Under the pieces are notes generated by a model that saw only the letters and a list, made by a program, of their open reading frames with translations, did no database searches and was not told the DNA's origin. A stretch of DNA of 64,000 nt, taken from positions 62,001 through 126,000 of the forward strand of contig MGPE01000015.1 in the NCBI GenBank assembly GCA_001797335.1, given 5' to 3'. How positions within the stretch are numbered: the first letter of the stretch is position 1; every line of letters starts with the position of its first letter. Made by a program: the position numbers and the translations under genes. Below, piece after piece: positions 26,095 through 35,442 of the stretch. Origin of the DNA: Deltaproteobacteria bacterium GWA2_38_16. GTDB lineage: Bacteria > Bdellovibrionota > JACOXK01 > 2-02-FULL-40-11.

Positions 26095-26661
26095 TTACTT
26101 TTTCATCCTTTCAATATACGTACCGGTAGTCGTGTCAACACGTAACACATCTCCTTCATTGATAAACTGAGGAACTTGTACGACAAGGCCTGTTTCTAAG
26201 GTTGCCGGCTTGGTAGAAGCTGTAACGGTGGCCGATTTAAGTCCAGGAACCGTAGAAGAAACTCTTAACGCTACCGAGGAAGGCAGTTCAAGACTAATGG
26301 GTTTTTCTTCATAAAACACCACATGAACCATTTGATTAGATACAAGATATGAAGCCAGTTCTTCAATCGTATCTTTCATCATCGACATTTGTTCATGAGT
26401 TTTTGGATCCATAAAATGAAACTCACCTTGGTCTTCATACAAATATTCCATCTCTCGAAAATCCAAAGAAGCTTTTTCTACCCTATCTTCTGATGAAAAC
26501 CGTTTTTCATATTGGACACCCGTAGAAATGTTTCGTAATTTTGCTTGAATAAATCCGCGAAGATTTCCCGGAGTTTTATGCAGCGCATAGGTCACCCGAA
26601 AAAGTTCTTTGCCTTCTTTAACAATCATTCCTACTCTGAGTTGTGTTGCACTAATCACCAT
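26095..26661 (-). CDS. efp: Elongation factor P
   Basis: A 188-residue three-domain factor that relieves ribosome stalling at polyproline. KOW-like domain I (ATQLRVGMIV...), OB domains II and III (SSVALRVSSTVPGLKS, then VPQFINEGDVLRVDT). The modification loop reads TPGNLRGF, so the position of E. coli Lys34 is Asn. Lysylation by EpmA is therefore not expected. The poly-Pro tail of the cytochrome at 35.4 kb is a candidate client. Confidence 0.94.
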   Translation of the reverse strand: MVISATQLRVGMIVKEGKELFRVTYALHKTPGNLRGFIQAKLRNISTGVQYEKRFSSEDRVEKASLDFREMEYLYEDQGEFHFMDPKTHEQMSMMKDTIEELASYLVSNQMVHVVFYEEKPISLELPSSVALRVSSTVPGLKSATVTASTKPATLETGLVVQVPQFINEGDVLRVDTTTGTYIERMKK

Positions 26662-26678
26662 CTGTATCTCCCTCTATA

Positions 26679-27899
26679 TTAAATGTGTAATCCTTCGTAA
26701 AGGAACTTTTCTTTATCTTGAAAACGATTGGGATGCAAGGATGTAGCATTAATCGTTTGGTAATGTCCATCTAAAATAAGTTCTGCCATGGAAAGCCCAA
26801 CCCCATAAGACTGCATAGCCCCCCGCCCTGTAAAGGAATGGGCTTCATAAATAGAATAGGTTTTATCGACGCATCCCATGATCCCACTTAAATCGGGCGT
26901 TACAGAATAAAGTCCTGCCCATCCCGTTCGATGTTTTAAGGCCTGTGCTTTACTCATGCGGTGAGCCAAACGTGGCCAAATTTCTGTTTCAAAAAATAAA
27001 TCCCCATCATATTTAAAATTATATCCTGAAGACTCATGCGGAGTCGCGTAGCCTGCTAAAATATGATCTGCCTCGGCATGAAAATAAACACCACTCGTAT
27101 CTACAATCATTCCATAAGAAGAAAGATTCAGTTCATGACAATCAAAAATACTAATTTGACGTCGAATAGGTTTACAATCCAAAGCATGCCCATAGAGCTT
27201 GGCTAATTTTACTGCCCAGGAACCGGCTGCATTCACCAAGAGTTGAGTACTTATTTTGATTTTAGGATAATCTGTGGGCATCTCTTTTCCACTTAAGATG
27301 TGAAAGACGTCCTCTTTTGTAACCTGATCATAGACAATCTCTAAAGAATGATCCCCCTTCTTCATGATTTCTTTCACAAAAGCTCTATCAATAAACACCA
27401 CTCCAGCTTCTTTGGCCTGACTTCTAAAGAATTGCTTTAAAAGATTAGGATTAAAAATCCCATCTTTGGGTGAAAACGTGGCTCCTTCAATATCTTCAGT
27501 TCGATCAATAAAGGGAAACCGCCTTGAAACTTCTTTGGGAGAGAGCTCTTCGATTTCGAGATGTTGGCATTTAAAATCTACCACATGGCTTTGATAGGTC
27601 TGCCACCCTTTTTTATCGTAAAGCCACAAATATCCTTTTTGCCTAAATCCAAATAAAGAGGGATTCGACGCTAAAAATTCAATCGTACTTTTTGAAAGCT
27701 CAATATTAATGTCGTGGCACCATTCCATTCGGGCACCACCTGCATTCAGTTCAGAAGCAGAGTAAGTACCCTCAAAGTCTAAATCTAAAAGTGCAATCTT
27801 TATATTTTTCTTCGATTTTTTTTGAGTCAGATGATAGGCAATACTGCTTCCAATAAGCCCCGCCCCAACAATCACGATATCAAACTTTTGAGAAGTCAT
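26679..27899 (-). CDS. FAD-dependent oxidoreductase, DAO family
   Basis: A 406-residue amine/amino-acid oxidoreductase-type flavoprotein. The dinucleotide-binding motif is IVGAGLIGSSIAYHL at the N-terminus. The C-terminal part has RTGWAGLYSVTPDLSGIMG and HSFTGRGAMQSYGVG, typical of sarcosine/glycine oxidase-like enzymes. The substrate is unknown. Start chosen at the ATG of MTSQKFD; an upstream TTG frame is less likely. Divergent from nuoB, with about 66 bases between. Confidence 0.88.
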   Translation of the reverse strand: MTSQKFDIVIVGAGLIGSSIAYHLTQKKSKKNIKIALLDLDFEGTYSASELNAGGARMEWCHDINIELSKSTIEFLASNPSLFGFRQKGYLWLYDKKGWQTYQSHVVDFKCQHLEIEELSPKEVSRRFPFIDRTEDIEGATFSPKDGIFNPNLLKQFFRSQAKEAGVVFIDRAFVKEIMKKGDHSLEIVYDQVTKEDVFHILSGKEMPTDYPKIKISTQLLVNAAGSWAVKLAKLYGHALDCKPIRRQISIFDCHELNLSSYGMIVDTSGVYFHAEADHILAGYATPHESSGYNFKYDGDLFFETEIWPRLAHRMSKAQALKHRTGWAGLYSVTPDLSGIMGCVDKTYSIYEAHSFTGRGAMQSYGVGLSMAELILDGHYQTINATSLHPNRFQDKEKFLYEGLHI

Positions 27900-27965
27900 T
27901 TTCTTTTTACGATGTAGCAAAATTCTCTTGATTTAACAAGATGAGATTGCTACATCGAAAGAGAG

Positions 27966-28439
27966 ATGACAAGTCCTTTAGAAGATATTCTAAGCCAAAA
28001 CGTTTTAATTACCACAGTGGACAAAGTAGCCAATTGGGCTCGTGAATCAGCCTTGTGGCCATTCACCTTTGGACTTGCCTGCTGCGCCATTGAAATGATG
28101 GCGGTTGGATCTCCTCGATATGACTTAGATCGATTTGGAGCGGGCGTGTTTAGAGCTACCCCACGTCAAGCCGATCTCATGATTGTGGCAGGAACCGTTA
28201 CATTAAAAATGGCCGAATGTATTAAACGCCTGTATGACCAAATGGCTGAACCCCGGTATGTGATTTCCATGGGAAGCTGTGCCACGCATGGAGGACCTTA
28301 CTGGCAATATGGATACCATGTTCTAAAAGGGGTCGACCGCGTCATTCCGGTAGATATCTATACCCCAGGGTGCCCTCCCAGACCGGAAGCATTGATTGAG
28401 GGCATTTTAAAACTACAAGAAAAAATTAGAACGGCATAA
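27966..28439 (+). CDS. nuoB: NADH-quinone oxidoreductase subunit B (copy 1)
   Basis: A 157-residue Q-module subunit carrying cluster N2. The ligands are visible: tandem Cys in ACCAIEMM, Cys in GSCATHGG and Cys in PGCPPRPE. First of a B-C-D-I set on one strand; genes abut or overlap. nuoA is not found just upstream, where the FAD oxidoreductase gene lies instead. A second nuoB lies at 37.7 kb. Confidence 0.95.
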   Translation: MTSPLEDILSQNVLITTVDKVANWARESALWPFTFGLACCAIEMMAVGSPRYDLDRFGAGVFRATPRQADLMIVAGTVTLKMAECIKRLYDQMAEPRYVISMGSCATHGGPYWQYGYHVLKGVDRVIPVDIYTPGCPPRPEALIEGILKLQEKIRTA

Positions 28440-28442
28440 GCG

Positions 28443-28931
28443 ATGCTTACCCCCACCATTCATGAAAAACTAACACAAAAATTTGAAAACGCTATTTTGC
28501 CATTGAAAGAACTTCCTCCGGGATCTCACTCAGATCCTTTTATTGCGGTTAACTCCTCCAAACTGCATTCTGTGTTAAAATATTTAAAAGAAGATTCTGA
28601 TCTTTTATTTGATAATCTAATTTGTATCAGCGGAGTAGATTATCCAGACCGTATTGAAGTAGTGTATCATCTTTTTTCGTATAAACACCTTCATAAAGTC
28701 GTCATCAAATCCCTGCTTTCCGACAAAACAAAACCTGTTTTAGAAAGCACCTGTGATCTTTGGAAAGCAGCCAACTGGCTTGAGCGAGAAGTGTTTGACA
28801 TTATGGGTGTGCATTTTAATAACCACCCAGACTTAAGAAGAATTTTACTTCCCGAGGATTGGGAAGGCCATCCTTTAAGAAAAGATTATAAAACACAGGA
28901 ATTTTGGCATGGAATTAAGGTAGGAATGTAA
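28443..28931 (+). CDS. nuoC: NADH-quinone oxidoreductase subunit C
   Basis: A 162-residue 30-kDa-type subunit of the peripheral arm. The ERE-x-FDIMGVHFNNHPDLRRILLPEDWEGHPLRKDY signature is complete (central residues about 115-150). Starts 3 bases after nuoB and overlaps nuoD by one base. Confidence 0.95.
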   Translation: MLTPTIHEKLTQKFENAILPLKELPPGSHSDPFIAVNSSKLHSVLKYLKEDSDLLFDNLICISGVDYPDRIEVVYHLFSYKHLHKVVIKSLLSDKTKPVLESTCDLWKAANWLEREVFDIMGVHFNNHPDLRRILLPEDWEGHPLRKDYKTQEFWHGIKVGM

Positions 28932-30046
28932 TGGCTGAACTACAAACACAAGAACTCACCATTAACATGGGCCCACAACATCCCTCCACACATGGGGTAC
29001 TGCGCATAGAACTCGTCACTGATGGTGAAATCTGTGTCAAAGCCATTCCCCACATTGGATATCTGCATCGATGTTTTGAAAAACATGCCGAAAATGTGGA
29101 TTACATGGGAGTTATGCCCTTTGTTGATCGGCTAGATTATGTTGCTTCCATGAATAATGACATGACCTATGCCATGACCGTTGAAAAACTCTTAGGAGTC
29201 GAAGTCCCAAAACGTGCAGAATATATTCGGGTCATCATGGTGGAACTCAATCGCATTGCCAGTCACCTGTTGGCCGTTGGAACCTACGGATTAGATATTG
29301 GGACTTTTACTCCTTTTATGTGGGCTTTTAGAGATCGGGAGAAAATCTTAGATATTTTTGAAATGGCTTCGGGTGCGAGACTTCTTTATAATTATTTGTG
29401 GATCGGCGGCGTTTGGATGGATCTAACCCCCGGGATCGAAGAAAAAATTCAAGAATTTTGCGACTATTTTGAACCTAAAATAGACGAACTTGATACTATT
29501 TTATCCTACAATCAAATTTTTATTAACCGAACCAAAAATGTAGGGGTCATTCCTTTAGATTTGGCCATTAGCTACGGTCTCACAGGCCCCAATTTAAGAG
29601 GTTCTGGACTCAAATGGGATTTAAGAAAAAATGAACCTTATTCTATTTATCCAGAACTTGAATTTGATATTCCTGTGGGCACTGGAGAACAAGGCACCGT
29701 TGGAGATTGTTGGGATCGATACATGGTTCGCATGCGAGAAATGCGAGAAAGTTTAAAAATAGTTCGACAGGCATTAAAGAAAATTCCCGAAGGACCTTTT
29801 CGAGCCAAAATGCAACGCGTTAAACCCGCTCCCGGAGAATCCTATGTCAGAACAGAAAATCCCAGAGGAGAATTGGGTTTTTATATTGTGAGCGACGGAG
29901 GATTAAAGCCCTATCGCGTAAAAGGAAAATCTTCCTGCTTTACTTCCATTAGCTGTTTAGATGACCTTTGTCACGGAGCCATGATTGCCGATGTGGTGGC
30001 CATCATTGGAAGCCTTGATATTGTGCTAGGAGAAGTGGACCGATAA
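28931..30046 (+). CDS. nuoD: NADH-quinone oxidoreductase subunit D
   Basis: A 371-residue 49-kDa-type subunit that forms the quinone site with NuoB. The GPQHPSTHGVLR motif (quinone-head His) is at the N-terminus, GYLHRCFEKHAE and the C-terminal DVVAIIGSLDIVLGEVDR end are present. Separate from nuoC rather than fused. Confidence 0.96.
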   Translation: MAELQTQELTINMGPQHPSTHGVLRIELVTDGEICVKAIPHIGYLHRCFEKHAENVDYMGVMPFVDRLDYVASMNNDMTYAMTVEKLLGVEVPKRAEYIRVIMVELNRIASHLLAVGTYGLDIGTFTPFMWAFRDREKILDIFEMASGARLLYNYLWIGGVWMDLTPGIEEKIQEFCDYFEPKIDELDTILSYNQIFINRTKNVGVIPLDLAISYGLTGPNLRGSGLKWDLRKNEPYSIYPELEFDIPVGTGEQGTVGDCWDRYMVRMREMRESLKIVRQALKKIPEGPFRAKMQRVKPAPGESYVRTENPRGELGFYIVSDGGLKPYRVKGKSSCFTSISCLDDLCHGAMIADVVAIIGSLDIVLGEVDR

Positions 30047-30526
30047 ATGAAATCCTATTTTTTAGATATTTATACCGGGCTACTCTCTATCTTTAAAGGA
30101 ATGCTCCTCACCTTAAAAGTAGCATTCCAACGAAAAGCAACTATTCAATACCCTTTTGTAAAACGAGAGCTTCCTTCTCGCACGCGAGGCCGCCTGAACT
30201 GTAATATTAAAGATTGTATTGGGTGTAAACTCTGTGCAGTGGCTTGTCCTGTCGATTGTATTTATATTACAACTGTAAAACGCGAGCCTCCGGAAGAAAT
30301 CCCTTTAACCTCTCCAGAATCGGGCGCTAAGCAACGAAAATTTCATCTCCCACAATTTGATATTAATTTTACTCTGTGCTGTTGGTGTGGCCTTTGTACG
30401 GTGGTCTGTCCCACAGAGTGCCTCACGATGACCAAAGAATATGAATTTTCGGTTACCAACCAAAAAGAACTTGTCTGGCAATTCGGAGACAATCAAAGAG
30501 TAGGACCTAAAGAAAGCACATCATGA
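30047..30526 (+). CDS. nuoI: NADH-quinone oxidoreductase subunit I
   Basis: A 159-residue ferredoxin-type subunit for clusters N6a/N6b. Two motifs: CIGCKLCAVACPVDC and CCWCGLCTVVCPTEC. It follows nuoD directly; the usual nuoH between them is absent, and no E, F, G or J-N genes are in the window. The remaining complex I genes must lie elsewhere. Confidence 0.93.
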   Translation: MKSYFLDIYTGLLSIFKGMLLTLKVAFQRKATIQYPFVKRELPSRTRGRLNCNIKDCIGCKLCAVACPVDCIYITTVKREPPEEIPLTSPESGAKQRKFHLPQFDINFTLCCWCGLCTVVCPTECLTMTKEYEFSVTNQKELVWQFGDNQRVGPKESTS

Positions 30527-32430
30527 CACTTCGTTCCCTTTTGGTATTGTTTATCACCATCGGTGGATTAAGCTTAGGATTTTCTTTTTACTATCGTCTT
30601 TATCGATATCTTCGTCTGGGAAAAAATGAAAACCGCTTTGACCATCTTCTAGAGAGAAGCAAGATATTTTTCATTAACGTCATCGGCCAGAAAAAAATGT
30701 TTAAAGATAAAAAACCAGGGCTTGGGCATGCCTTTGTTTTTTGGGGATTTTGCATCATTACAATTGGCACTCTTGAAATGATTTTAAATGGTATTGTTCC
30801 TTCTTTTTCTTTGGAATTTATTGGACATGTCCCCTACCTCATCTTTTTTTATCTTCAAAATATTTTTTATATTTTGGTTCTTTTAAGCATTGCCTTCTTC
30901 TTCTATCGACGACTCGTCATCAAACCCAAACGGATGGAAGTTTTAAGTACACATTCTGCTTGGGATGCTTATTTTATTTTAAGCCTCATTAGTATTTTAA
31001 TGATCACGGCTATCCTTTATAATGCGTTTTCAAATTTTTATATTCGAGAACTCTCTTGGTGGATCCACCTTCTTACTGTTTTAGGATTTTTTTGCTATCT
31101 CCCTTTTTCAAAACACTTGCATGTGGTGGCTGCTGCTCCAAATGTTTTTTTTACAACACTCACTCCTCGAGGCAGACTTAAAAAAATAGACTTAACCGAT
31201 GAAACCCAAACCAGTTTTGGGGTCAATAAATTAGAAGATTTTACTTGGAAGCAGCTTCTAGATTCTTATGCCTGTACCGAATGTGGGCGGTGCAATGAAT
31301 TTTGCCCAACGTATAATACGGGGAAACCTCTAAAGCCCAGAAGCCTAATTGTCGATCTTCGTCATCATTTGGAAGCAAAGGGATATTCACTCCGTCATCC
31401 TGAGCGAAGCGAAGGATCTTCCCCCACTAAGATGATTGGAGAGATTTTCTCAGAAGATCTTATTTGGGATTGTACGACCTGTGGCGCTTGTATAGAAGCG
31501 TGTCCTGTCTTTATTGAACACGTTGAAAAAATTGTCGACATGCGAAGAAATTTAGTCCTGATGCAAGGAAAAATGGAGCCCGAAGCCCAGAAAGTATTTA
31601 CCAATTTTGAAAATTATTCAAACCCGTGGGGACTCCCACAATCAAGCCGAGGCGATTGGGCCAAAGAACTGGGCATAAAAACTTTGTCCGAGAACCCTAA
31701 CGTCGAATATCTCTTTTATGTAGGCTGCGCAGGATCTTATGACGCTCGCGCAAAAAAAGTAAGTATGGCTTTTGCCAAACTCCTTTTAAAAGCCAATGTT
31801 AACTTTGGGATTTTAGGAAGCGAAGAAAGATGCAATGGAGAATCCTGCCGGCGCATGGGAAATGAATACCTAGGGCAACAACTTATTTCTGAGAATATAA
31901 AAACACTTCAAAAATATAGTGTGAAAAAAATCTTAGCCACCTGCCCTCATTGCTTTAATACCCTTAAAAATGAATACCCGGATTTTGGTGCCAACTTTGA
32001 AGTCACAAATCACACTGAATTTCTCATGAAACTCATACAAGAAGGAAAATTAAAGGTTCAAAAAGAAGTGCTTCAAAAAATCACCTATCACGATTCTTGT
32101 TATTTGGGGCGATATAATGAAATTTATGACTCTCCCAGAAATATTTTAAAATCAATTGCTAGTGACACAAACGTCATCGAAATGAAACGAATAAAGTCTC
32201 AGGGCTTTTGCTGTGGCGCTGGGGGTGGTCGCATGTGGCTTGAAGAAAAAAGAGGCGATCGCATTAATGTAAATCGTGTTGAAGAAGCCTTAGGTACAGG
32301 AGCCAACGTCATTGCTTCTGCCTGCCCCTTTTGCCTCACCATGGTGGAAGATGGTTTAAAAGCCAAAAATCAAGAAACCACGATCCACGCCCAAGACATC
32401 GCCGAAATCTTAGCTGCTGCGGTTGTATAA
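30523..32430 (+). CDS. Membrane Fe-S oxidoreductase, probable EtfAB:(mena)quinone oxidoreductase
   Basis: A 635-residue protein with about six membrane spans (residues 5-205) carrying conserved His (GLGHAFVFWGF, WWIHLL, SKHLHV) that could bind haem b. Two [4Fe-4S] motifs follow (CTECGRC at 252, CTTCGAC at 318), then two HdrD-type CCG domains (GSCYLG...GFCCGAGGGRMW). This order fits the EMO family, which re-oxidises electron-transfer flavoprotein for acyl-CoA dehydrogenases. It overlaps nuoI by 4 bases. An R1 repeat encodes LRHPERSEGS (291-300) in the linker between the two ferredoxin motifs. The 3' end overlaps the convergent SCO gene by 21 bases. Confidence 0.85.
   Translation: MTLRSLLVLFITIGGLSLGFSFYYRLYRYLRLGKNENRFDHLLERSKIFFINVIGQKKMFKDKKPGLGHAFVFWGFCIITIGTLEMILNGIVPSFSLEFIGHVPYLIFFYLQNIFYILVLLSIAFFFYRRLVIKPKRMEVLSTHSAWDAYFILSLISILMITAILYNAFSNFYIRELSWWIHLLTVLGFFCYLPFSKHLHVVAAAPNVFFTTLTPRGRLKKIDLTDETQTSFGVNKLEDFTWKQLLDSYACTECGRCNEFCPTYNTGKPLKPRSLIVDLRHHLEAKGYSLRHPERSEGSSPTKMIGEIFSEDLIWDCTTCGACIEACPVFIEHVEKIVDMRRNLVLMQGKMEPEAQKVFTNFENYSNPWGLPQSSRGDWAKELGIKTLSENPNVEYLFYVGCAGSYDARAKKVSMAFAKLLLKANVNFGILGSEERCNGESCRRMGNEYLGQQLISENIKTLQKYSVKKILATCPHCFNTLKNEYPDFGANFEVTNHTEFLMKLIQEGKLKVQKEVLQKITYHDSCYLGRYNEIYDSPRNILKSIASDTNVIEMKRIKSQGFCCGAGGGRMWLEEKRGDRINVNRVEEALGTGANVIASACPFCLTMVEDGLKAKNQETTIHAQDIAEILAAAVV
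31394..31419. repeat. R1 repeat arm inserted in frame in the EtfAB:quinone oxidoreductase gene
   Basis: GTCATCCTGAGCGAAGCGAA then GGATCT. In frame it adds RHPERSEGS between the two [4Fe-4S] motifs. Confidence 0.85.
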
Positions 32431-33162
32431 ATTGATTCTAAAAACAATAAAAGTCAATGCGGCTATAAATCCGAAAAGAAAAAAGAGAAAAATATAAGAA
32501 GTCCATGTCTCTGGAGGCTTATTTCCCTGTGCTCTCTCTAATGCCCTTTTTAATTTTTTAATAGAATAACTGGTTCCATACAGATAAGAAGAAACTTTAT
32601 GGTCTTTACCTAAAATAATAATTAAATTGGGATGGGCAAAACCGCCTTCTTCTAAAGTCATAAACTTAAAATCAAGCGCATTTAAAAAAGGAAATAGATT
32701 TTCTTTTGTTGCACCAACCACTTTCCAAAAAAAAGGAAGCTTTTCTTTTCCTTGAAAGGCTTTTAATGTTTTAGGCGTATCAGCCACATCAAAAGAAAGA
32801 CTTATTACCCCATATTGTTTTTCAAATTCTGGGATATTTAAAATCACTTCTTTTAAACTTTGGGTAATAATGGGGCAGGTATAATAACACTGCGTAAAAA
32901 TAGGACTGATGACCACAGGTTTCCCTAAAAAAGCGTCCAAACGAACACTCTGTCCTCTTTCATCAAAAAAAAGGGTATTGGGTACTTTTTGTCCAATGGT
33001 TTTACTCTCATCCGGAGGTAAAATAACAGTATCCGACATCGCCTTCATCGGAAAAAAGAGCACCATAAAAATAAAGAAAAAACAGATCCCCCGGTCAAGC
33101 CGTGGGATGACAGTCTTATGGTGTAGGCAAAGGGCTTTGAGGCGTAAAACCAGCGGATCCAT
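32410..33162 (-). CDS. SCO1/SenC family copper chaperone for cytochrome oxidase
   Basis: Thioredoxin-fold protein that delivers copper to the CuA site of oxidase subunit II. Copper ligands: FTQCYYTCPII (C-x3-C) and the His in GGFAHPNL. A C-terminal membrane segment is visible (TSYIFLFFLFGFIAALTFIVF). The start is uncertain: the frame is open far into the oxidase gene, and an R2 repeat encodes VIPRLDRGI within the signal/anchor region. The ATG of MDPLVLRL is a compromise; MVLFFPMK further in is an alternative. Last gene of the oxidase operon. Confidence 0.82.
   Translation of the reverse strand: MDPLVLRLKALCLHHKTVIPRLDRGICFFFIFMVLFFPMKAMSDTVILPPDESKTIGQKVPNTLFFDERGQSVRLDAFLGKPVVISPIFTQCYYTCPIITQSLKEVILNIPEFEKQYGVISLSFDVADTPKTLKAFQGKEKLPFFWKVVGATKENLFPFLNALDFKFMTLEEGGFAHPNLIIILGKDHKVSSYLYGTSYSIKKLKRALERAQGNKPPETWTSYIFLFFLFGFIAALTFIVFRINLYNRSS
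33085..33112. repeat. R2 repeat overlapping the N-terminal coding region of the SCO gene
   Basis: GATCCCCCGGTCAAGCCGTG then GGATGACA. It lies just past the end of subunit I and is read as part of the SCO leader (VIPRLDRGI). Confidence 0.8.
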
Positions 33163-34804
33163 AAAAAGTGGCTTGAATAACATCATACAGAGGTAACCCA
33201 TAGGCAATCACAATTAAAACAATGGCAATAATAATCCAGGGTTTAAAATTTTGGACAAAAGAAATATTTTCATCGTAATAGGTTTCAGAGGTAGGAAAAT
33301 ACAAATGGCCTTCCATTTTCTTTTTTGAACATAAAGTAGTGATAAAAACAAAAAAGAAAAAAACCATGGAAAGAGACATAAGCCCCCCTCCCAGAACTGA
33401 CATGTTGCTCCACAGCATTCCGAGCCCACGAAATATATCAGGTTGAGAGGTCATATAAGAAATGCCTAAATTGGTTCTTCTGGGAACTCCATAAATCCCC
33501 GCCACAGACATCCCTATAGAAAACGTTAAAACTCCCACCATCCAAAGATACGGAACCCACATATTTAATTTTGGAAATTGAATTTCTTTCCCTAAAAGTC
33601 TAGCTACCATAAAAAGACTCATCGCAATAAAACTTAAAAAAACAGGCCCTCCCACCGTCGTATGAAAATGTCCAGGAACCCAAGACGTATTATGGATAAC
33701 TGAATTCATTGTATAAGAAGCATTGATGAGCCCTGTAATTCCCCCAAAACTAAAAAGAATAAGACCGGAAATAAAATAAGGGAATAACCACTGCTCGTGG
33801 TTATCTTTATTAAAGTAAGGAAGCTTTGTCCACCATCGCAATAATCCTGTCCCTCCCCTACTTTTAGCGGCATATTCTAAAGAAGCACAGAGAGTAAAAA
33901 AGGTCATAAAACTGGGAATCGCAATTCCAAATGTCAAGACAGTATGAAACCACTTCCAGCTGGATCGAATAGCTGGATCTGTAAATTGGTGATGGAGTCC
34001 CACAGGGGCAGATAAAATAATAAAACACATAAATACAAAACGTCCCGCAAAGTCAGAATATAATTTTCCGCCAGACACTTTGGGGAGCATCACATAAAAC
34101 ATGATATAGGCAGGCAATAACCAAAAATAAACCAAGGGATGCCCAAAAAACCAAAAGAGCGTTCGAGCCAACATAACATTGACCGTAGGCACAAATCCTA
34201 AAGACCAAGGAATAAGCATTACCAAAACTTCATACGCCAAAGGGAGGGTTGCCATGAGCCACACCAAAAAAGTACTAAAAATACCCACAATGGCTAAAGG
34301 CGTTTTTTGATTCGCATTTTCTTTTCGCCAACTTCTATACAGAGGGATCCATGCAAAAAATGCAATCCAGGATCCTATGACCAGAAGTGTGGCCCCGATA
34401 TAAAATAAGGGATGCGCTTTTAAGGGAGGATAAAAGGTATATAAAACAGAGGCCTTTCCAGAAAGAATGGCATAAGAGGCCAAGAGTGTTCCCAAAACCA
34501 TAAGCCCACCAGAAATCCAAGAGAACAGAAGATGGGGTGTTTTTTTAAGATAAAAAAGAATGAGTGCATGTCCAAATGCCACAGCAAAAAAAGTGGTAAA
34601 TACAATGGCATTTACAACTCCATGCAACGTTAATCCTTGATAATAATCCAGCCCTAAAAAAGAGGTCGATTGAATCACGCCTGCCCGATACAAAACCTGA
34701 ATAAACCCATGATAAATACCCAAAACCAATAATAGAATAGGAAAAAGAAGTTCTATCAAAATGAGCCGGCGAAAACTTTTTTCAATTTTCATCTTTTCCA
34801 TCAT
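33116..34804 (-). CDS. cbaA: Cytochrome c oxidase subunit I, ba3 (B) type
   Basis: Haem-copper oxidase of about 562 residues and 13 spans. Low-spin haem ligand in TLHGVVNA. CuB ligands in FGHPLVYFWLLP (His-Tyr pair of the cross-link) and GLHHQFTDP. High-spin and low-spin haem His in PGHFHTTVGGP. Short CuA partner and a IIa-like peptide support the ba3 class, which has high oxygen affinity. Start is the ATG that overlaps the subunit II stop (ATGA). Confidence 0.93.
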   Translation of the reverse strand: MMEKMKIEKSFRRLILIELLFPILLLVLGIYHGFIQVLYRAGVIQSTSFLGLDYYQGLTLHGVVNAIVFTTFFAVAFGHALILFYLKKTPHLLFSWISGGLMVLGTLLASYAILSGKASVLYTFYPPLKAHPLFYIGATLLVIGSWIAFFAWIPLYRSWRKENANQKTPLAIVGIFSTFLVWLMATLPLAYEVLVMLIPWSLGFVPTVNVMLARTLFWFFGHPLVYFWLLPAYIMFYVMLPKVSGGKLYSDFAGRFVFMCFIILSAPVGLHHQFTDPAIRSSWKWFHTVLTFGIAIPSFMTFFTLCASLEYAAKSRGGTGLLRWWTKLPYFNKDNHEQWLFPYFISGLILFSFGGITGLINASYTMNSVIHNTSWVPGHFHTTVGGPVFLSFIAMSLFMVARLLGKEIQFPKLNMWVPYLWMVGVLTFSIGMSVAGIYGVPRRTNLGISYMTSQPDIFRGLGMLWSNMSVLGGGLMSLSMVFFFFVFITTLCSKKKMEGHLYFPTSETYYDENISFVQNFKPWIIIAIVLIVIAYGLPLYDVIQATFYGSAGFTPQSPLPTP

Positions 34805-35238
34805 TTCACCATAATTTTTGCAGACATCATCTGATGCCCCATACCGCAATACTCATGACACAAAATGGAATATTCCCCCGCTTTTAAAAATTTTTTTTGA
34901 ATATAGTTTACCGTCCCAGGAACTGCCATGAGATTAACATTCGTACCTAAAATATGAAATCCATGAATGACATCTAAGCTTGTCACATAAAAATCAATTG
35001 TCGCTCCAACCGGCACCTCTACGACAGCGGGATCGAAATTCCACATACGAGCCACATATTGGATCTCATATTTATCCTCTGTGTGCTTAATCACTTTTCC
35101 TGTTTTAAAAGGTTCTACGGAAGTAATACAAGTAGGCAATAAAATATTAAGTTCTCGCACGGCATAAATCATCCCTATAAAAAAAAGAATCAGAAGAATA
35201 CTTGAACAAAAGACAATAATTTTTTCAGCTTTCGGCAT
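34801..35238 (-). CDS. cbaB: Cytochrome c oxidase subunit II, ba3 type (CuA)
   Basis: A 145-residue protein with one N-terminal span (IIVFCSSILLILFFIGMIYAV) and a cupredoxin domain. CuA ligands: HGFHILG, and CHEYCGMGHQMM. The short length and single span are those of ba3-type enzymes. The start at MPKAEKI has GGGG 6 bases upstream; the longer frame is rejected because it covers the preceding small gene. Confidence 0.92.
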   Translation of the reverse strand: MPKAEKIIVFCSSILLILFFIGMIYAVRELNILLPTCITSVEPFKTGKVIKHTEDKYEIQYVARMWNFDPAVVEVPVGATIDFYVTSLDVIHGFHILGTNVNLMAVPGTVNYIQKKFLKAGEYSILCHEYCGMGHQMMSAKIMVK

Positions 35239-35246
35239 CGAAACCC

Positions 35247-35366
35247 CTATCCTCGGAAAGCCATAATGCGATACAACACGCACCAAACAACGACGTAAAT
35301 AGCTACTAAAACAAAAAAAGAAGCAATCGCCCCTTTTGGAAAGAATTTGTTGTTATTGTTGATCAC
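35247..35366 (-). CDS. cbaD: ba3-oxidase subunit IIa-like peptide, 39 residues
   Basis: Too short for usual gene calls. The frame runs from GTG to a TAG 8 bases before cbaB and encodes an N-terminal FFPKGAIASFFVLVAIYVV span ending in RIMAFRG. It resembles Thermus ba3 subunit IIa, a 34-residue single helix with a KPKGALA...FFARG frame. It occupies the first position of the oxidase operon. The GTG start has no strong ribosome site, which is the main doubt. Confidence 0.7.
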   Translation of the reverse strand: MINNNNKFFPKGAIASFFVLVAIYVVVWCVLYRIMAFRG

Positions 35367-35442
35367 GAACGCACCATAGCACTCATGAAGAATATTTCTT
35401 AATGACTTAAGTCAGCTTTCTACCGAAAATAGTGGAAGGATG

